In this document: positions 34,168-45,767 of the stretch, piece by piece
How positions within the stretch are numbered: position 1 is the stretch's first letter
How the letters are laid out: each line of letters opens with the position of its first letter
Source: Allobosea lathyri
GTDB lineage: Bacteria > Pseudomonadota > Alphaproteobacteria > Rhizobiales > Beijerinckiaceae
Length of the DNA stretch: 64,000 nt
Reading direction: 5' to 3'
NCBI RefSeq assembly: GCF_900108245.1
Contig: NZ_FNUY01000015.1
Span: forward strand, 1-64,000
Notes under the pieces: model-generated
Databases searched by the model: none
Told to the model about the DNA's origin: nothing
Seen by the model: only the letters and a program-made list of their open reading frames with translations
Program-made: the position numbers and the translations under genes

Positions 34168-35174
34168 AGACCGGCCTGAACCTTTGCGGCGATGTCGGCG
34201 GGGACCCAACCCTTCCAGTCATCCGGCCGGGCCTTCAGGAACCGCTTGGCCTGTTCTTCCGGCGTGATGCCGTTGGTGCGCGCCTCCGCCAGCATCTGCG
34301 AGGTCAGGGCGCTCGTCAGCCCATAGCTCTTGAAGAAGGCAGCGAGTTGCGGCGACTCCTGCGTGAAGGCGAGATTGGCGCCGATTACGACGCGGCTGAC
34401 AGGGTATGCGGTGGCTTGTTTCGGCGCGTCGCTGGCCTTGAGATCGGCCCAGATCGCCGGATCGAAGGCCGGCTCCTGCAGCTTGACGAGATCATAGGCC
34501 CCGACCAGCCAACTCGGGCTCCAATAGTAGAACACCACCGGCCGCTTGCGCTTCAGCGCCGACTCGACAGCCGCGACGAGCGCCTCGCCGGAACCGCCGC
34601 GCGTATTGGTGAAATCGTCAGCCAGCCCGTAGACGCCGAGCTTCTTGGTGTTGATGCCTTCGCAGACCCAGCCGGCGACGCAATTGTAGAACCGCCCCTT
34701 GTTGGGCTCTTCCTGATCGGTAAACAGCGCCTTGTAGCGCTTCAGATCGGTGACGGATTTCAAATCCGCGGCCTTGGCGTCGGCGCCCTCGACGAGGTAG
34801 CGCGGCACGTACCAGCCCTCATTGGCGTCGGGGAACGTCGTGCCCAGCGGCGTCACCTTCCCGGCCGCCTCCGCCTTGCTCCAGGCCTCGACCGGATTGG
34901 CCAGCCAGATCTCCATGACGATGTCGACATCGCCGCGCGCCAGCCCGTTCACCAGCGGCGCGATCGCGCCTGGAACGCGCTCGACCTGACAACCGAAGCC
35001 GCGTTCCACGATGGTCTGCGCGACCGCCGCATGGAAGGCGGCGGAATCATAGTCGAGCCCCGCGATCTTGAGCGGGCGCTTCAGGTCGCAGGCGCTGGCG
35101 GGAGACGCCAGAATGCCCAGCAAGCCGGCAAGCGCCACAGCGCCGGCGGGGCGCAGTGCAACTGTCACGGTCAT
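34164..35174 (-). CDS. Quaternary amine ABC transporter solute-binding protein, ProX-like (OpuAC)
   Basis: 336 residues. A signal peptide (ALRPAGAVALAGLLGILASPASA) ends near residue 29. The mature protein has the OpuAC features KIAGLDYDSAAFHAAVAQTIVERGFG, GDVDIVMEIWLAN, EGWYVPRYLVEG and a late aromatic cluster (VVFYYWSPSWLVG) that usually forms the cation-binding box for betaine or choline. ATG 35174 has GGGGAG upstream. It forms an operon with the permease; an ATPase must be supplied from elsewhere. Confidence 0.9.
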   Translation of the reverse strand: MTVTVALRPAGAVALAGLLGILASPASACDLKRPLKIAGLDYDSAAFHAAVAQTIVERGFGCQVERVPGAIAPLVNGLARGDVDIVMEIWLANPVEAWSKAEAAGKVTPLGTTFPDANEGWYVPRYLVEGADAKAADLKSVTDLKRYKALFTDQEEPNKGRFYNCVAGWVCEGINTKKLGVYGLADDFTNTRGGSGEALVAAVESALKRKRPVVFYYWSPSWLVGAYDLVKLQEPAFDPAIWADLKASDAPKQATAYPVSRVVIGANLAFTQESPQLAAFFKSYGLTSALTSQMLAEARTNGITPEEQAKRFLKARPDDWKGWVPADIAAKVQAGL

Positions 35175-35634
35175 TGGAACGCTCCCCTTGGTCGGTGACG
35201 ATATCGGCAAGCCAGGACGCCTTACGAGGACACCATACGAGGCCACCATAATCGCCAAACCCTGCGCGCATAACGCCTTGCACGGCGAATTGATCCTTGG
35301 CGGAATCATGCCCGCCAATCGCATGTCGCGTCGGTCTCCACGCCGGCAGCCTGCCGAGGCCGGGCATGCCGAACCTGGCCTGCGATCCCGACGGCGGGAG
35401 AAGGCATGCTGCGTCCTGACACCTCCTGTCAGGAGAATTCACCGCTGGCGCCCCACGCATGATAATCATGCCGGCCAGACCGGCCGATGGGCTGGCATGG
35501 CCGGTCTTTTGCCCTATCTCTACGCCTTCACCCGACCGAGCCTGATGCCGAGACGCGCGAAGCGGCTTTCGGTGGATGTCAGGCTCGAACTTTTCAACCG
35601 ATCTCATCTCCGGCTGGGATCGAGGAACGCCCCG
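35175..35634 (+). other. Structured spacer and leader between proX and uvrA
   Basis: 460 bp without a convincing gene. The right half contains a perfect hairpin TCCTGACA/TGTCAGGA (35414-35434), a CATGAT-A-ATCATG palindrome (35458-35470) and an intrinsic-terminator-like stem with T tail (35477-35510), all on the uvrA sense strand. I looked for an alphaproteobacterial SOS box (GTTC-N7-GTTC or GAAC-N7-GAAC) and did not see an exact one. Confidence 0.55.
35477..35510 (+). terminator. Terminator-like hairpin in the uvrA leader
   Basis: AGACCGGCC (35477-35485) pairs perfectly with GGCCGGTCT (35499-35507), 13-base loop, followed by TTT. No plus-strand gene lies upstream, so it would end a small RNA or attenuate uvrA leader transcription. 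Confidence 0.6.
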
Positions 35635-38694
<3,060 letters not shown>

Positions 38695-38828
38695 AACGTC
38701 AGCGGCATGTCACGGAGCGCAGCATTGCAATCGCAACTGGTTGACCATCATTAGCTGGCCTTCTGTCAGGCGTATCCCTGATTACTGCGCGGATGCGGAC
38801 ACGACTCATGCTCGCTCTTTCACGAACG

Positions 38829-39938
38829 TTAAGCGTCCTGATCCTCCTCAAATAAAGCAAATTGCTCTGCTGCGACAGTTGTTGGGCCATCCGAGAAGCT
38901 GACTCCCGCCATCACACCCAGGTCTCGGACAACCCGGGTCATGTGATGTATCATGTTCCACTCACGCCACATGGTCGCGTTGCCTGGACCATCCAAGCGT
39001 TGCGCCACACGATAAATTTGATGATCTGCTCGTGAGAACGCCTGCCCCGCAAACTGCCCGCTATCGATAATTCTCTGACAGACGTCCTGCATAAGGACAT
39101 CGTCTTTGCCTTCGCTATCGGCTCGAACAACCAAAGTGTGTGTCGGAGTCGTATAACGAATATGCCGAATTGCACGACCGCCACCCTTACCCTTGGGAAA
39201 GACCATACCGCTGCAATCGGCGCCGAAATCTCCATAGCCTATCCGATCCGGCGAAACGTCACATTCATCGAGGGCGGCGTGAAAAACACTCCACTCGTCC
39301 CGGCTGATCAGTTCATCTCCACCATGAACAGCCGGATTCTTGGAAGGGAAGTTTGACGCTTGGAAAATGATCTTCTGCCAACGACCGACTTGGTCGGCAA
39401 GATCGAAGATTCCGGCGATTGATCCGGCAGCGATCTCGGGATCAAGGGGCGCGCCCGAAAAATCTATGAAGAGAACACACTCCTCTGCGGCAACCCTTGC
39501 CATCGCCAGCGCTTCACGAATGGCGTCTACATCGACCTCTTCATACGTAACCAAAACAGCGATTTTTAAGGCCGAGCGACACATAAACTCTTTATACAAC
39601 GGGCTTCTAAGATCTGCCAACCGCGCGACCGGTACAATTTGTGGGTTTCGCCCTTGAGCGATCCTAAAAATCTTCCTTAATCCATCATCATCGAGTTGAT
39701 TTGCAATAAAATTGGCATCCAAAAAAGCACGCCGAACGGGCCAGTTCTTGCCAATACGCTCACCCGTCATATATGCGATTTCATCGATAGTCGGAACGCG
39801 CTCCAGTTCGTGATCATATTCCTTTGGCGGCGGAATAACGAACCGTGGCTCGACGAACTTCTGGATGTCCGGCATCAGGTTTGCAACAGCCGAGTACTCA
39901 CCCTTCTTAAAACGTAAGCCAGGACAATACGGAAGCAT
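38829..39938 (-). CDS. Beta family-like protein (phage T4 Beta-protein type), second gene of an HTH-metallopeptidase cassette
   Basis: 369 residues, no signal peptide or membrane helix. The opening PYCPGLRFKKGEYSAVANLMPDIQKFVEPRFVIPP follows the pattern I remember for the Beta_protein family (a 'Y.P.L..K.GEY.AL..L' start followed by 'P..EIP'), named from phage T4 and often found beside ImmA/IrrE-type genes; function not established. Later blocks (LFIDFSGAP, IGYGDFGADCSG, RADSEGKDD) suggest an alternating beta/alpha fold. ATG 39938 has a perfect AGGAGG that overlaps the stop codon of the upstream gene, so translation is coupled. The DNA is visibly AT-richer than uvrA next door, a sign of transfer. 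Family call is from memory and moderate. Confidence 0.65.
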   Translation of the reverse strand: MLPYCPGLRFKKGEYSAVANLMPDIQKFVEPRFVIPPPKEYDHELERVPTIDEIAYMTGERIGKNWPVRRAFLDANFIANQLDDDGLRKIFRIAQGRNPQIVPVARLADLRSPLYKEFMCRSALKIAVLVTYEEVDVDAIREALAMARVAAEECVLFIDFSGAPLDPEIAAGSIAGIFDLADQVGRWQKIIFQASNFPSKNPAVHGGDELISRDEWSVFHAALDECDVSPDRIGYGDFGADCSGMVFPKGKGGGRAIRHIRYTTPTHTLVVRADSEGKDDVLMQDVCQRIIDSGQFAGQAFSRADHQIYRVAQRLDGPGNATMWREWNMIHHMTRVVRDLGVMAGVSFSDGPTTVAAEQFALFEEDQDA

Positions 39939-39948
39939 GAAAACCCTC

Positions 39949-41223
39949 CTAGAAACTGCCAATTATTGCATTACGGACTTTATTAATTCCGATATTTTGT
40001 GAAAATATCGAATAATCATCTCTTTCTTTTCTTATTCTTCCGAAAACGATCGACGGATGAATTCCTAATTCGTTCGCAAATCGTTCAACCACAGAAGGCG
40101 ATTTAGCAATACGCGCAGCAGAACGACGCCAGCGCTCCTCAGGGATTAAAACATTTGACGCAAATGAATTGGCCTCTGCTTCTTGTTCGTCAACCGCCTC
40201 GGCTTCCGCCTGATCAAAAAAGCCAATGCGAAGACCAGTACGATAATGAAGGGTAGCGTGAGCTATCTCATGCAGGAGCGTAAACCAAAAGTTGTCGACC
40301 GAATCCTTCCGTATTGTCATACCTATCACGGGAATTTCCCCCTCAAGGAAGGCCGCCCCGTCGATCATAAGTCCCGGAATTTGCGGCTCGACAATGAGTA
40401 TGATGCCGTGCTCAAGCATCATCTCGCGAGCGCGTTTAGGGCCATCATCGTAAACGCTCAAGCGCACTAAGTCCGGCACCCACGTAAGGGCGAGAGGATT
40501 ATACTGCGGCTTAATATCTGCAATAATCTCACGAGCCCTTTTGGAAACCCGCGCACGCCAAGCGTGAAGTAAAATATCATCGCTGTGATCTCTTACGTTA
40601 AGACCCGTGCGAAGCAAAGAAGGGCTTCCAAAAGCAATTTTATTGTCAGCAATAAACCTTTTTAGTTCTGACTCATCGGCCTCGTTAGAGAACCAGCCAT
40701 TATCTCGCCCATGCTTTAATACTTTTTTAATGTCAGATTTGGAAACATTCTCTATTAAGCACTCTATCCCACGAAATTCTTTTAAATCCAAGATTTCAGC
40801 ACGAAGATTGACCCCAAGTAAAATCGCAATCTTAGTATAATTCTTCAAACTAATATTGCTATATCTATCCGCCTCGTACCTTTGAATTTGCTGCTCTTTT
40901 AGACCAAGCCTCCAGGCAAGCTCCTTTTGAGAGAGGCTCTTCGCTATCCTGGCAACTATTAACGTCAACCCAGGGTCGGCGCCTGCCCGTTGTCGAAGGG
41001 CATCATGATCGCCTCTATCCCTCGCAGATTCATACGCAGAGACCAATGAAGAGAGCTCTGAACGCTCAACCTTCATCGCTCGCATTACCTGGGCGGCAAC
41101 CTCAGGCGGCAGACCCGCGATCATAGGCTCCAATGCGCGTGCCGACGACAACGCCGCATCGAGCGCTGAAATTTGTGCACGCGCCTCCCGAAGTTCCCGC
41201 TCATTAAGAATCATATTCAGCAT
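39949..41223 (-). CDS. HTH (XRE) and ImmA/IrrE-type zinc metallopeptidase fusion protein
   Basis: 424 residues from ATG 41223, which has GAGGG five bases upstream. Residues about 5-80 are a helical region (LREARAQISALDAALSSARALEP). Residues 86-138 are an XRE helix-turn-helix (KSLSQKELAWRLGLKEQQIQRYEAD). After a linker rich in charged residues comes an ImmA/IrrE domain with the zinc motif HEIAH at 318-322 and the downstream EQEAEANSFASNVLIP glutamate region. Such proteins usually sense a signal, cleave a repressor or partner, and control their own operon. Lower GC and relaxed codon use set it apart from the chromosome. It is the first gene of a two-gene operon with the Beta-like protein. Confidence 0.85.
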   Translation of the reverse strand: MLNMILNERELREARAQISALDAALSSARALEPMIAGLPPEVAAQVMRAMKVERSELSSLVSAYESARDRGDHDALRQRAGADPGLTLIVARIAKSLSQKELAWRLGLKEQQIQRYEADRYSNISLKNYTKIAILLGVNLRAEILDLKEFRGIECLIENVSKSDIKKVLKHGRDNGWFSNEADESELKRFIADNKIAFGSPSLLRTGLNVRDHSDDILLHAWRARVSKRAREIIADIKPQYNPLALTWVPDLVRLSVYDDGPKRAREMMLEHGIILIVEPQIPGLMIDGAAFLEGEIPVIGMTIRKDSVDNFWFTLLHEIAHATLHYRTGLRIGFFDQAEAEAVDEQEAEANSFASNVLIPEERWRRSAARIAKSPSVVERFANELGIHPSIVFGRIRKERDDYSIFSQNIGINKVRNAIIGSF

Positions 41224-41241
41224 CGTGCCCTCACTAGAACA

Positions 41242-41255
41242 CAACATAATTGTTG
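41242..41255. promoter_or_regulatory. Palindrome before the HTH-metallopeptidase gene, candidate autoregulatory operator
   Basis: CAACATAATTGTTG has five-base arms CAACA/TGTTG around TAAT and lies 19 bp before the start codon, where it would overlap the promoter. It is the only such palindrome in this spacer; binding by the encoded XRE domain is inferred. Confidence 0.4.
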
Positions 41256-41301
41256 CGTCAACGGCGCGGGCGTCTCGGCCGCGTTTGGCCAAGATAATGA
41301 T

Positions 41302-41409
41302 TTATCCCGCCCCCCATCATCCGCCTTATCCTGCCCTCGCCCACACCCAAACGGGGCGGCCGTCCGAATGTATACTAGAGGTTGGGTGAGTGAGGGTCGG
41401 CGCCTGCGG
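41302..41409. repeat. Long direct repeat DR1, copy 1
   Basis: About 108 bp from TTATCCCGCCCCCCATCAT to GGTCGGCGCCTGCGG, closely matching 42260-42365. Within it are CCCAAACGGGGCGGCCGTCCG and a GTTGGGTGAG motif. The pair brackets the cupin gene and a palindromic repeat. Confidence 0.9.
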
Positions 41410-41502
41410 GCAGGGGTTACGCCCCGGCCCAGCGGCTCCCTCCTCCAGCCCTCCGGACCACCTTCTCCCTCCGGAGAAGGACGAGCGCCGCGGCTCCCCC
41501 GC

Positions 41503-41856
41503 CTAGCCCTGCGCCTCGCGCCAATGCGGATAGGTGACATAGGCGGTCACCGCGTCCTCCTCATGCGCGCGGATCGTCACCTTTTCGCCCTTGGGCATAT
41601 AGACGATCTCGCCGGGGCCGGCGGTCACCGTCCCGTCCTCCGTCGTGACGGAGAGCCGGCCTTTCAGCACGATCATGATGTCGTCGACCGCCATCGTCTC
41701 GCTCAGGCTCGATCCGGCGCCCCAGCGCCCATAGCCGATGGTGACCGGCCCGCCATGCCGCTCGTCGACGAGGTTTCCGGTGAAAATCTCGCCCTCCTGC
41801 CCGGGCGAGCGTTCCATCGACGCATCAGCAATCGCGAGTTTGCGCAGTTTCATCAT
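41503..41856 (-). CDS. Small cupin domain protein
   Basis: 117 residues. A single cupin barrel is evident from GRWGAGSSLSETMAVDDIMIVLKG (cupin motif 1 region) and PGEIVYMPKGEKVTIRA (motif 2). The usual metal-binding histidines of motif 1 are not obvious here, the family being closest to EutQ-like or ethanolamine-type cupins, so metal binding is doubtful. ATG 41856 or the next codon, ATG 41853, can be the start after GGGAGAGG. It stands alone inside a repeat-rich segment between DR1 copies. Confidence 0.75.
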   Translation of the reverse strand: MMKLRKLAIADASMERSPGQEGEIFTGNLVDERHGGPVTIGYGRWGAGSSLSETMAVDDIMIVLKGRLSVTTEDGTVTAGPGEIVYMPKGEKVTIRAHEEDAVTAYVTYPHWREAQG

Positions 41857-41956
41857 CCTCTCCCTGTCCGTCCGGAGCAGCCCGGCATCCGGGCACGAAC
41901 AGGAACTACGGGTTTCCCGCGCAGAGGTTCCCCATGAGGGCGGGCCCTTCCCTCCC

Positions 41957-42087
41957 CGTCATGGTCGGGCTTGTCCCGACCATCCACGTCTTGCGACGCT
42001 GATGGAAGACGGCCAGCCAGTGACGAAGACTGCCGCCAATCGTTCCCGCGCAAGACGTGGATGGTCGCCACAAGGGCGACCATGACG
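41957..42087. repeat. CGTCATGGTC-type palindromic repeat (family 2), copy 2
   Basis: About 131 bp. Left arm CGTCATGGTCGGGCTTGTC and right arm GGGCGACCATGACG are complementary at the ends, and inner CATCCACGTCTTGCG/CGCAAGACGTGGATG arms pair perfectly, enclosing a longer variable loop than family 1 elements. Confidence 0.85.
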
Positions 42088-42259
42088 GCGAGGCGCGGGC
42101 AGGGGTGAGGTGTCGGCCGCTGGACCAGTGAGGCGAAGCCCCAATGGCCGCTGCTGTCAGGTCACGGACACGGCGTCAAAGGGCCGACACCTCACCCTGC
42201 CCTCTCCTTACAGGAGAGGGTTCCCCGCGTTGCCGGCGCCTCGACCGGACACAGGAAAC

Positions 42260-42365
42260 TTATCCCCGCCCCCCATCACCCGCCCTATCCTGCCCTCGCC
42301 CATCACCCAAACGGGGCGGCCGTCCGGAGGTATGCTGGAGGTTGGGTGAGGGTCGGCGCCTGCGG
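42260..42365. repeat. Long direct repeat DR1, copy 2
   Basis: About 106 bp, roughly nine of ten bases matching 41302-41409 in the same orientation, about 0.96 kb apart. No transposase or target duplication is visible at either copy. Confidence 0.9.
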
Positions 42366-42774
42366 CTGGTCTTACAAGCCAGACTCGGGAGGCTTCGGGG
42401 CACCGCCCTGGGGGTACTACGGCCCCTGTGCGAGGAGCTCGCTGGAAGGCGTGGCGGCGATGGAATGGCGTGGCGACGACGCTTCTCTCCCGTGAGGGAA
42501 AGGGGTGTCCGAACCCGCCTCTCCTGAACCGCCCTGCCCGATAAGCGCGGCCCGAGGTCAAAAATCGCCGAAGGCGGAGCGCCACGGGGCGTGCGACGGG
42601 TGGCTCAATCCCGCCGCGCCGCGTCCGGGCCTTTCGGAACGCGGATCATTCTCGCGCCTCGCGGCGCTCCGCCAGCCCCTGTCACCCCCGCCGCGCGCCA
42701 GCGTGGGCGGATCTTTCTGCGCGCCCGCTTTTCCCGAGCTAGGCGGGCTGCGCGCCCCGCTAGAGGAGCCCGCC

Positions 42775-43116
42775 ATGGCCACGCGCGAGACATCAGCCTT
42801 CAGCGCCGAACATATCGCCAAATTCCACCGCATGCAGGCATTGCGGCCCGTCGTCCTGCATCGCATGGGCGATGTGCTCGAGGTCTGGCGCGATTGCGCG
42901 AACAAGCCCTGCCGGCGCGCCAGAAGCTGCCAGCGCAGCGACGCGACCTGCCTCTATGCCTTCATGCAGGCGCTGCCGGAGGAAGAGCACCGCCTGTTCC
43001 GCTACGCGCTGGAAAACCGCCGCGACGGCCTCGACCCCGACGAGGCGATCGAGCGGGCGCAGGCGCGCGTCGAAAGCGAGATCGCCCGCGGACTATATCA
43101 GCCCGCGCCGGGATGA
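42775..43116 (+). CDS. Small Cys-cluster protein, unknown function
   Basis: 113 residues. ATG 42775 has AGGAG seven bases upstream. The middle carries CX4CX5CX6C (residues about 41-59: CANKPCRR, SCQRSDATC), a pattern that could hold zinc. The rest is helical and charged (PEEEHRLFRYALENRRDGLDPDEAIERAQARVESEIA). I do not recognise a named family, though similar proteins seem common in Hyphomicrobiales. It precedes the arylamine acetyltransferase gene by 30 bp on the same strand. Confidence 0.7.
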   Translation: MATRETSAFSAEHIAKFHRMQALRPVVLHRMGDVLEVWRDCANKPCRRARSCQRSDATCLYAFMQALPEEEHRLFRYALENRRDGLDPDEAIERAQARVESEIARGLYQPAPG

Positions 43117-43146
43117 CGGCGCGCGGCTTCTGCGAGATAAGACAGC

Positions 43147-43968
43147 ATGACCTCGCCGACACTCTCCCCCTCCGATCTCGCCGCCTATCTCGCCCGCATC
43201 GGCTATGACGGCCCGGTCGCGCCGACGCGCGCGGCGCTGGACCGGCTGCATCTGCTGCACCCCCAGGCCATCCCCTTCGAGAACCTGAACCCGCTCGCCG
43301 GCCTGCCCGTCAGGATCGACCTCGCCAGCGTCGTCGCAAAGCTCGTCCGCTCGAAGCGCGGCGGCTACTGCTTCGAGCACAACACCCTGTTCAGGGCGGT
43401 GCTGGAGGCGTTCGGTTTCGCGGTGGTGCCGCTGTTCGCGCGCGTGCTGATGGGCCAGCCCGAGGACATGCAGACCGCACAGACCCATAAATTGCTGCAC
43501 CTAACCTGCGAAGGCGAGGATCTGATCGCCGATGTCGGCTTCGGCGGCATGACGCTGACGGGCCCGATGCGGCTCGTGCCCGGCCTCGATCAGCAGACGC
43601 CGCACGAGCCCTATCGCCTCGACCGCACCGGCGAAGACTGGTGGCTGCGCGCGCAGGTCGCCGGCGACTGGCGCCTGCTCTACCGCTTCACGCTGCGCCC
43701 GACATGGCCGGTCGACGAAGCGGTCTCCAACCACTATGTCGCGACGCACCCGGCCTCTGCCTTCACCACCACGCTGCGCGTCGCCCGCATCCTGCCCAGG
43801 GGACGGCTCGCCCTGCTGAACCGCCGCCTGACCGAGCACAGGCTGGGCGAGGCCTCGCTGGTTCAGGATATCGCGGATGACGCCGCGCTGCGGGCCGTGC
43901 TGTTGGAGCGCTTCGGCATCGAGGAGACGGACGAGGTCTGGGCGAAGGCGGCCGCCCGGATCGCCTGA
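43147..43968 (+). CDS. nat: Arylamine N-acetyltransferase
   Basis: 273 residues. It moves an acetyl group from acetyl-CoA to arylamines or arylhydrazines. The catalytic triad is visible: cysteine in KRGGYCFEHN, histidine in QTHKLLHLTC and aspartate in LIADVGFGG. The N-terminal helical domain opens with LAAYLARIGYDGPVAPT, and PFENLNPLAG is also conserved. ATG 43147. It is 30 bp after the Cys-cluster gene, possibly one operon, and convergent with the cyclase gene (one base between stops). Confidence 0.93.
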   Translation: MTSPTLSPSDLAAYLARIGYDGPVAPTRAALDRLHLLHPQAIPFENLNPLAGLPVRIDLASVVAKLVRSKRGGYCFEHNTLFRAVLEAFGFAVVPLFARVLMGQPEDMQTAQTHKLLHLTCEGEDLIADVGFGGMTLTGPMRLVPGLDQQTPHEPYRLDRTGEDWWLRAQVAGDWRLLYRFTLRPTWPVDEAVSNHYVATHPASAFTTTLRVARILPRGRLALLNRRLTEHRLGEASLVQDIADDAALRAVLLERFGIEETDEVWAKAAARIA

Positions 43969-43969
43969 T

Positions 43970-45709
43970 CTATTGCCCGGCGCCGATGATCGCGGCGAAG
44001 ACGGGCACGGGCTGGTCGAAACCCTTCAGGCTGCGTGGGTCCAGTTCGACAAGCGGCACGCGCGAACCGATAGCCTGAGCCGCAACGCGGTCGATCAGGA
44101 TTTCGGAATCCTCGGCGCTCGAACACAGGCGCGAGGCGAGGTTCACAACATTGCCGATGGCGGTGTAGTCGAGCCGCCCCTCCGAGCCGATCCGCCCGAC
44201 GGTCGCCGGCCCCATGGCGAGGCCGACGCCAAAGCCGAGCCGGTGGTCCAGCGCCCGCCAGCCGACCAGCAGCGTCTGCACGCTGGTTTGCATGTCGCTG
44301 GCCATCCTGACCGCGCGCAGGGCCGGGTCCGGGCAGGATACCGGCGCATTGACCAGCACCATCACCCCATCCCCGGAGAAGCTGGTCAGCGTGGCCTCAT
44401 GCGCGCCGATCACCCTTTGAAGGGCGTCGTAATATTCGCCGAGCACACCCATGATGGTTTCGGGCTCTTCCCGGGCCGAGAAGGCGGTGAACCCGCGCAG
44501 ATCGCAGAACACCACGACGACTTCGACGCGCCGCCCCTCGAGCACGCTGTCATCGCCGGTACGGTCGACCAGCTCGGCCACCTGCGGCGCCAGAAAGCGC
44601 CTGAGCCGGCTGATGCGCTCCGCGTGCTCCTGCGAGACGGCCAATTCGCCGGCCATCTCGTTGAAGCGGGTCGCGACCCGCTCGAATTCATCGCCCGTCG
44701 CAAGATCGATCCGGTGGTCGAACTGGCCCGCGCCGATCCGGGCGACACCGTCCTCCAGCAGGCGTATCGGCCCGATCATGCGCTGGGTCAGCCAGTAGGC
44801 GAGCAGCGCCGCCAGCGCCGCGCCGCCGATGAGCAACGCGCCGGTACGCCAGAGCGCGGCATGGATCGGCCCGAACGCCTCGGCCACGGGCTGCTTGACG
44901 ATAACGCTCCAATCGACGCCGGGGATCGGCGCCATCGCGGCCAGCACCGTATTCCCCGCAATGTCCACGCCGGCAACCGCCTGGCCGGGCCGCGCCAGAA
45001 TGGCCGCCCGCAAGGCCTTGAGCGGCCAGGTGGCCGCCTCGTCGGCGCGCAAGACCAGGCTGATATCGGGATGGGCAACGAGGCGTCCCGGCTGGTCGAG
45101 CACGAACGCCTCCCCGGTTTTCCCGACATGGATCGCCGAGACCACGTCCCAGATGAATTTGAGGTTGATCTCCGCGACCGTGACCCCGACCGCCGAGCGG
45201 TTGCCCGCCACTGCGATGGTCATATAGGGCTCCGACCCGCGATAGAACGTGACCGGGCCGAACCAGACCCGATTGCGGCGGGCGCCGATCACGGCTGGAT
45301 TGGCCGACTGGTCATCGCCGCCCTCGACCCTGTTCAGGCCGATACGCGAGACGAACAGCCGTTCCCGGCCGGCAGCATCGATCAGGCTGAGGCTCACCAC
45401 GGCAGGGACCTGACGCATGAGGCGCAAGGCATCAAGCCGGCGCCGCTCGTCGGCAGCGTCCGACCAAGGCAATTGCACGGTCCAGCCGAGCTGGTCGCGG
45501 ATGCCTTCCATGAAGTCCTGGATCTTCGATGCCGCCGAGCGGGCTTCCGCCCCCAGAAGATCATTCAGCCTCGCGCGCTGGTCGTGATATCCGAACCACG
45601 CCTCGCTCCCGCCCGCGATGAGAAGCGGCACCACGACCGCCGCAAACAAGGCAAGGAAGTACTTCGTGAACAGCGAGGTTCGTTGGGCGACGGGAGAGTG
45701 TGTCACCAT
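43970..45709 (-). CDS. Membrane-bound class III adenylate/guanylate cyclase with periplasmic sensor and HAMP domains
   Basis: 579 residues. Helix 1 (YFLALFAAVVVPLLIAGG, about 17-34), a large periplasmic sensor domain of Cache type (about 40-285), helix 2 (TGALLIGGAALAALLAYWL), a HAMP linker (QRMIGPIRLLEDGVARIGAGQF), then a class III cyclase domain (about 395-560). The two metal aspartates are present in VVVFCDLRGFTAF and SFSGDGVMVLV, and DYTAIGNVVNLASRL closes the site. It should convert an external ligand signal into cyclic nucleotide. The solute-binding protein gene 58 bp upstream, on the same strand, may be co-transcribed. Confidence 0.9.
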   Translation of the reverse strand: MVTHSPVAQRTSLFTKYFLALFAAVVVPLLIAGGSEAWFGYHDQRARLNDLLGAEARSAASKIQDFMEGIRDQLGWTVQLPWSDAADERRRLDALRLMRQVPAVVSLSLIDAAGRERLFVSRIGLNRVEGGDDQSANPAVIGARRNRVWFGPVTFYRGSEPYMTIAVAGNRSAVGVTVAEINLKFIWDVVSAIHVGKTGEAFVLDQPGRLVAHPDISLVLRADEAATWPLKALRAAILARPGQAVAGVDIAGNTVLAAMAPIPGVDWSVIVKQPVAEAFGPIHAALWRTGALLIGGAALAALLAYWLTQRMIGPIRLLEDGVARIGAGQFDHRIDLATGDEFERVATRFNEMAGELAVSQEHAERISRLRRFLAPQVAELVDRTGDDSVLEGRRVEVVVVFCDLRGFTAFSAREEPETIMGVLGEYYDALQRVIGAHEATLTSFSGDGVMVLVNAPVSCPDPALRAVRMASDMQTSVQTLLVGWRALDHRLGFGVGLAMGPATVGRIGSEGRLDYTAIGNVVNLASRLCSSAEDSEILIDRVAAQAIGSRVPLVELDPRSLKGFDQPVPVFAAIIGAGQ

Positions 45710-45767
45710 GTCAGCTCATGCGCCGGCCTCTCAGCCAGCTTGCTCGGGTCAGGTCATTCGAGAGTAG

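Larger units (their letters stand above)
41857..42774. other. Repeat-rich spacer without a gene
   Basis: About 900 bp in which I find no protein with homologous look or ribosome-binding site. It contains a family 2 palindrome (41957-42087), a CCCTCTCC...GGAGAGGG hairpin near 42198-42220, DR1 copy 2 (42260-42365) and a second Cys-poor GC-rich stretch that leads into the promoter of the gene at 42775. Confidence 0.65.

Noticed and set aside
35068..35634. Upstream in-frame extension of uvrA
   Set aside because: It overlaps proX and its leader in antisense and has no homology; ATG 35635 has GAGGAA.
35511..35634. SOS (LexA) box before uvrA
   Set aside because: The segment has only one GAAC-like half site (GAACTTTTCAACCGA), and the second half does not match GAAC or GTTC at the right spacing.
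41302..42365. Direct repeats considered as ends of an insertion sequence or composite transposon
   Set aside because: No transposase, no terminal inverted repeats at their outer ends and no target-site duplication are visible.
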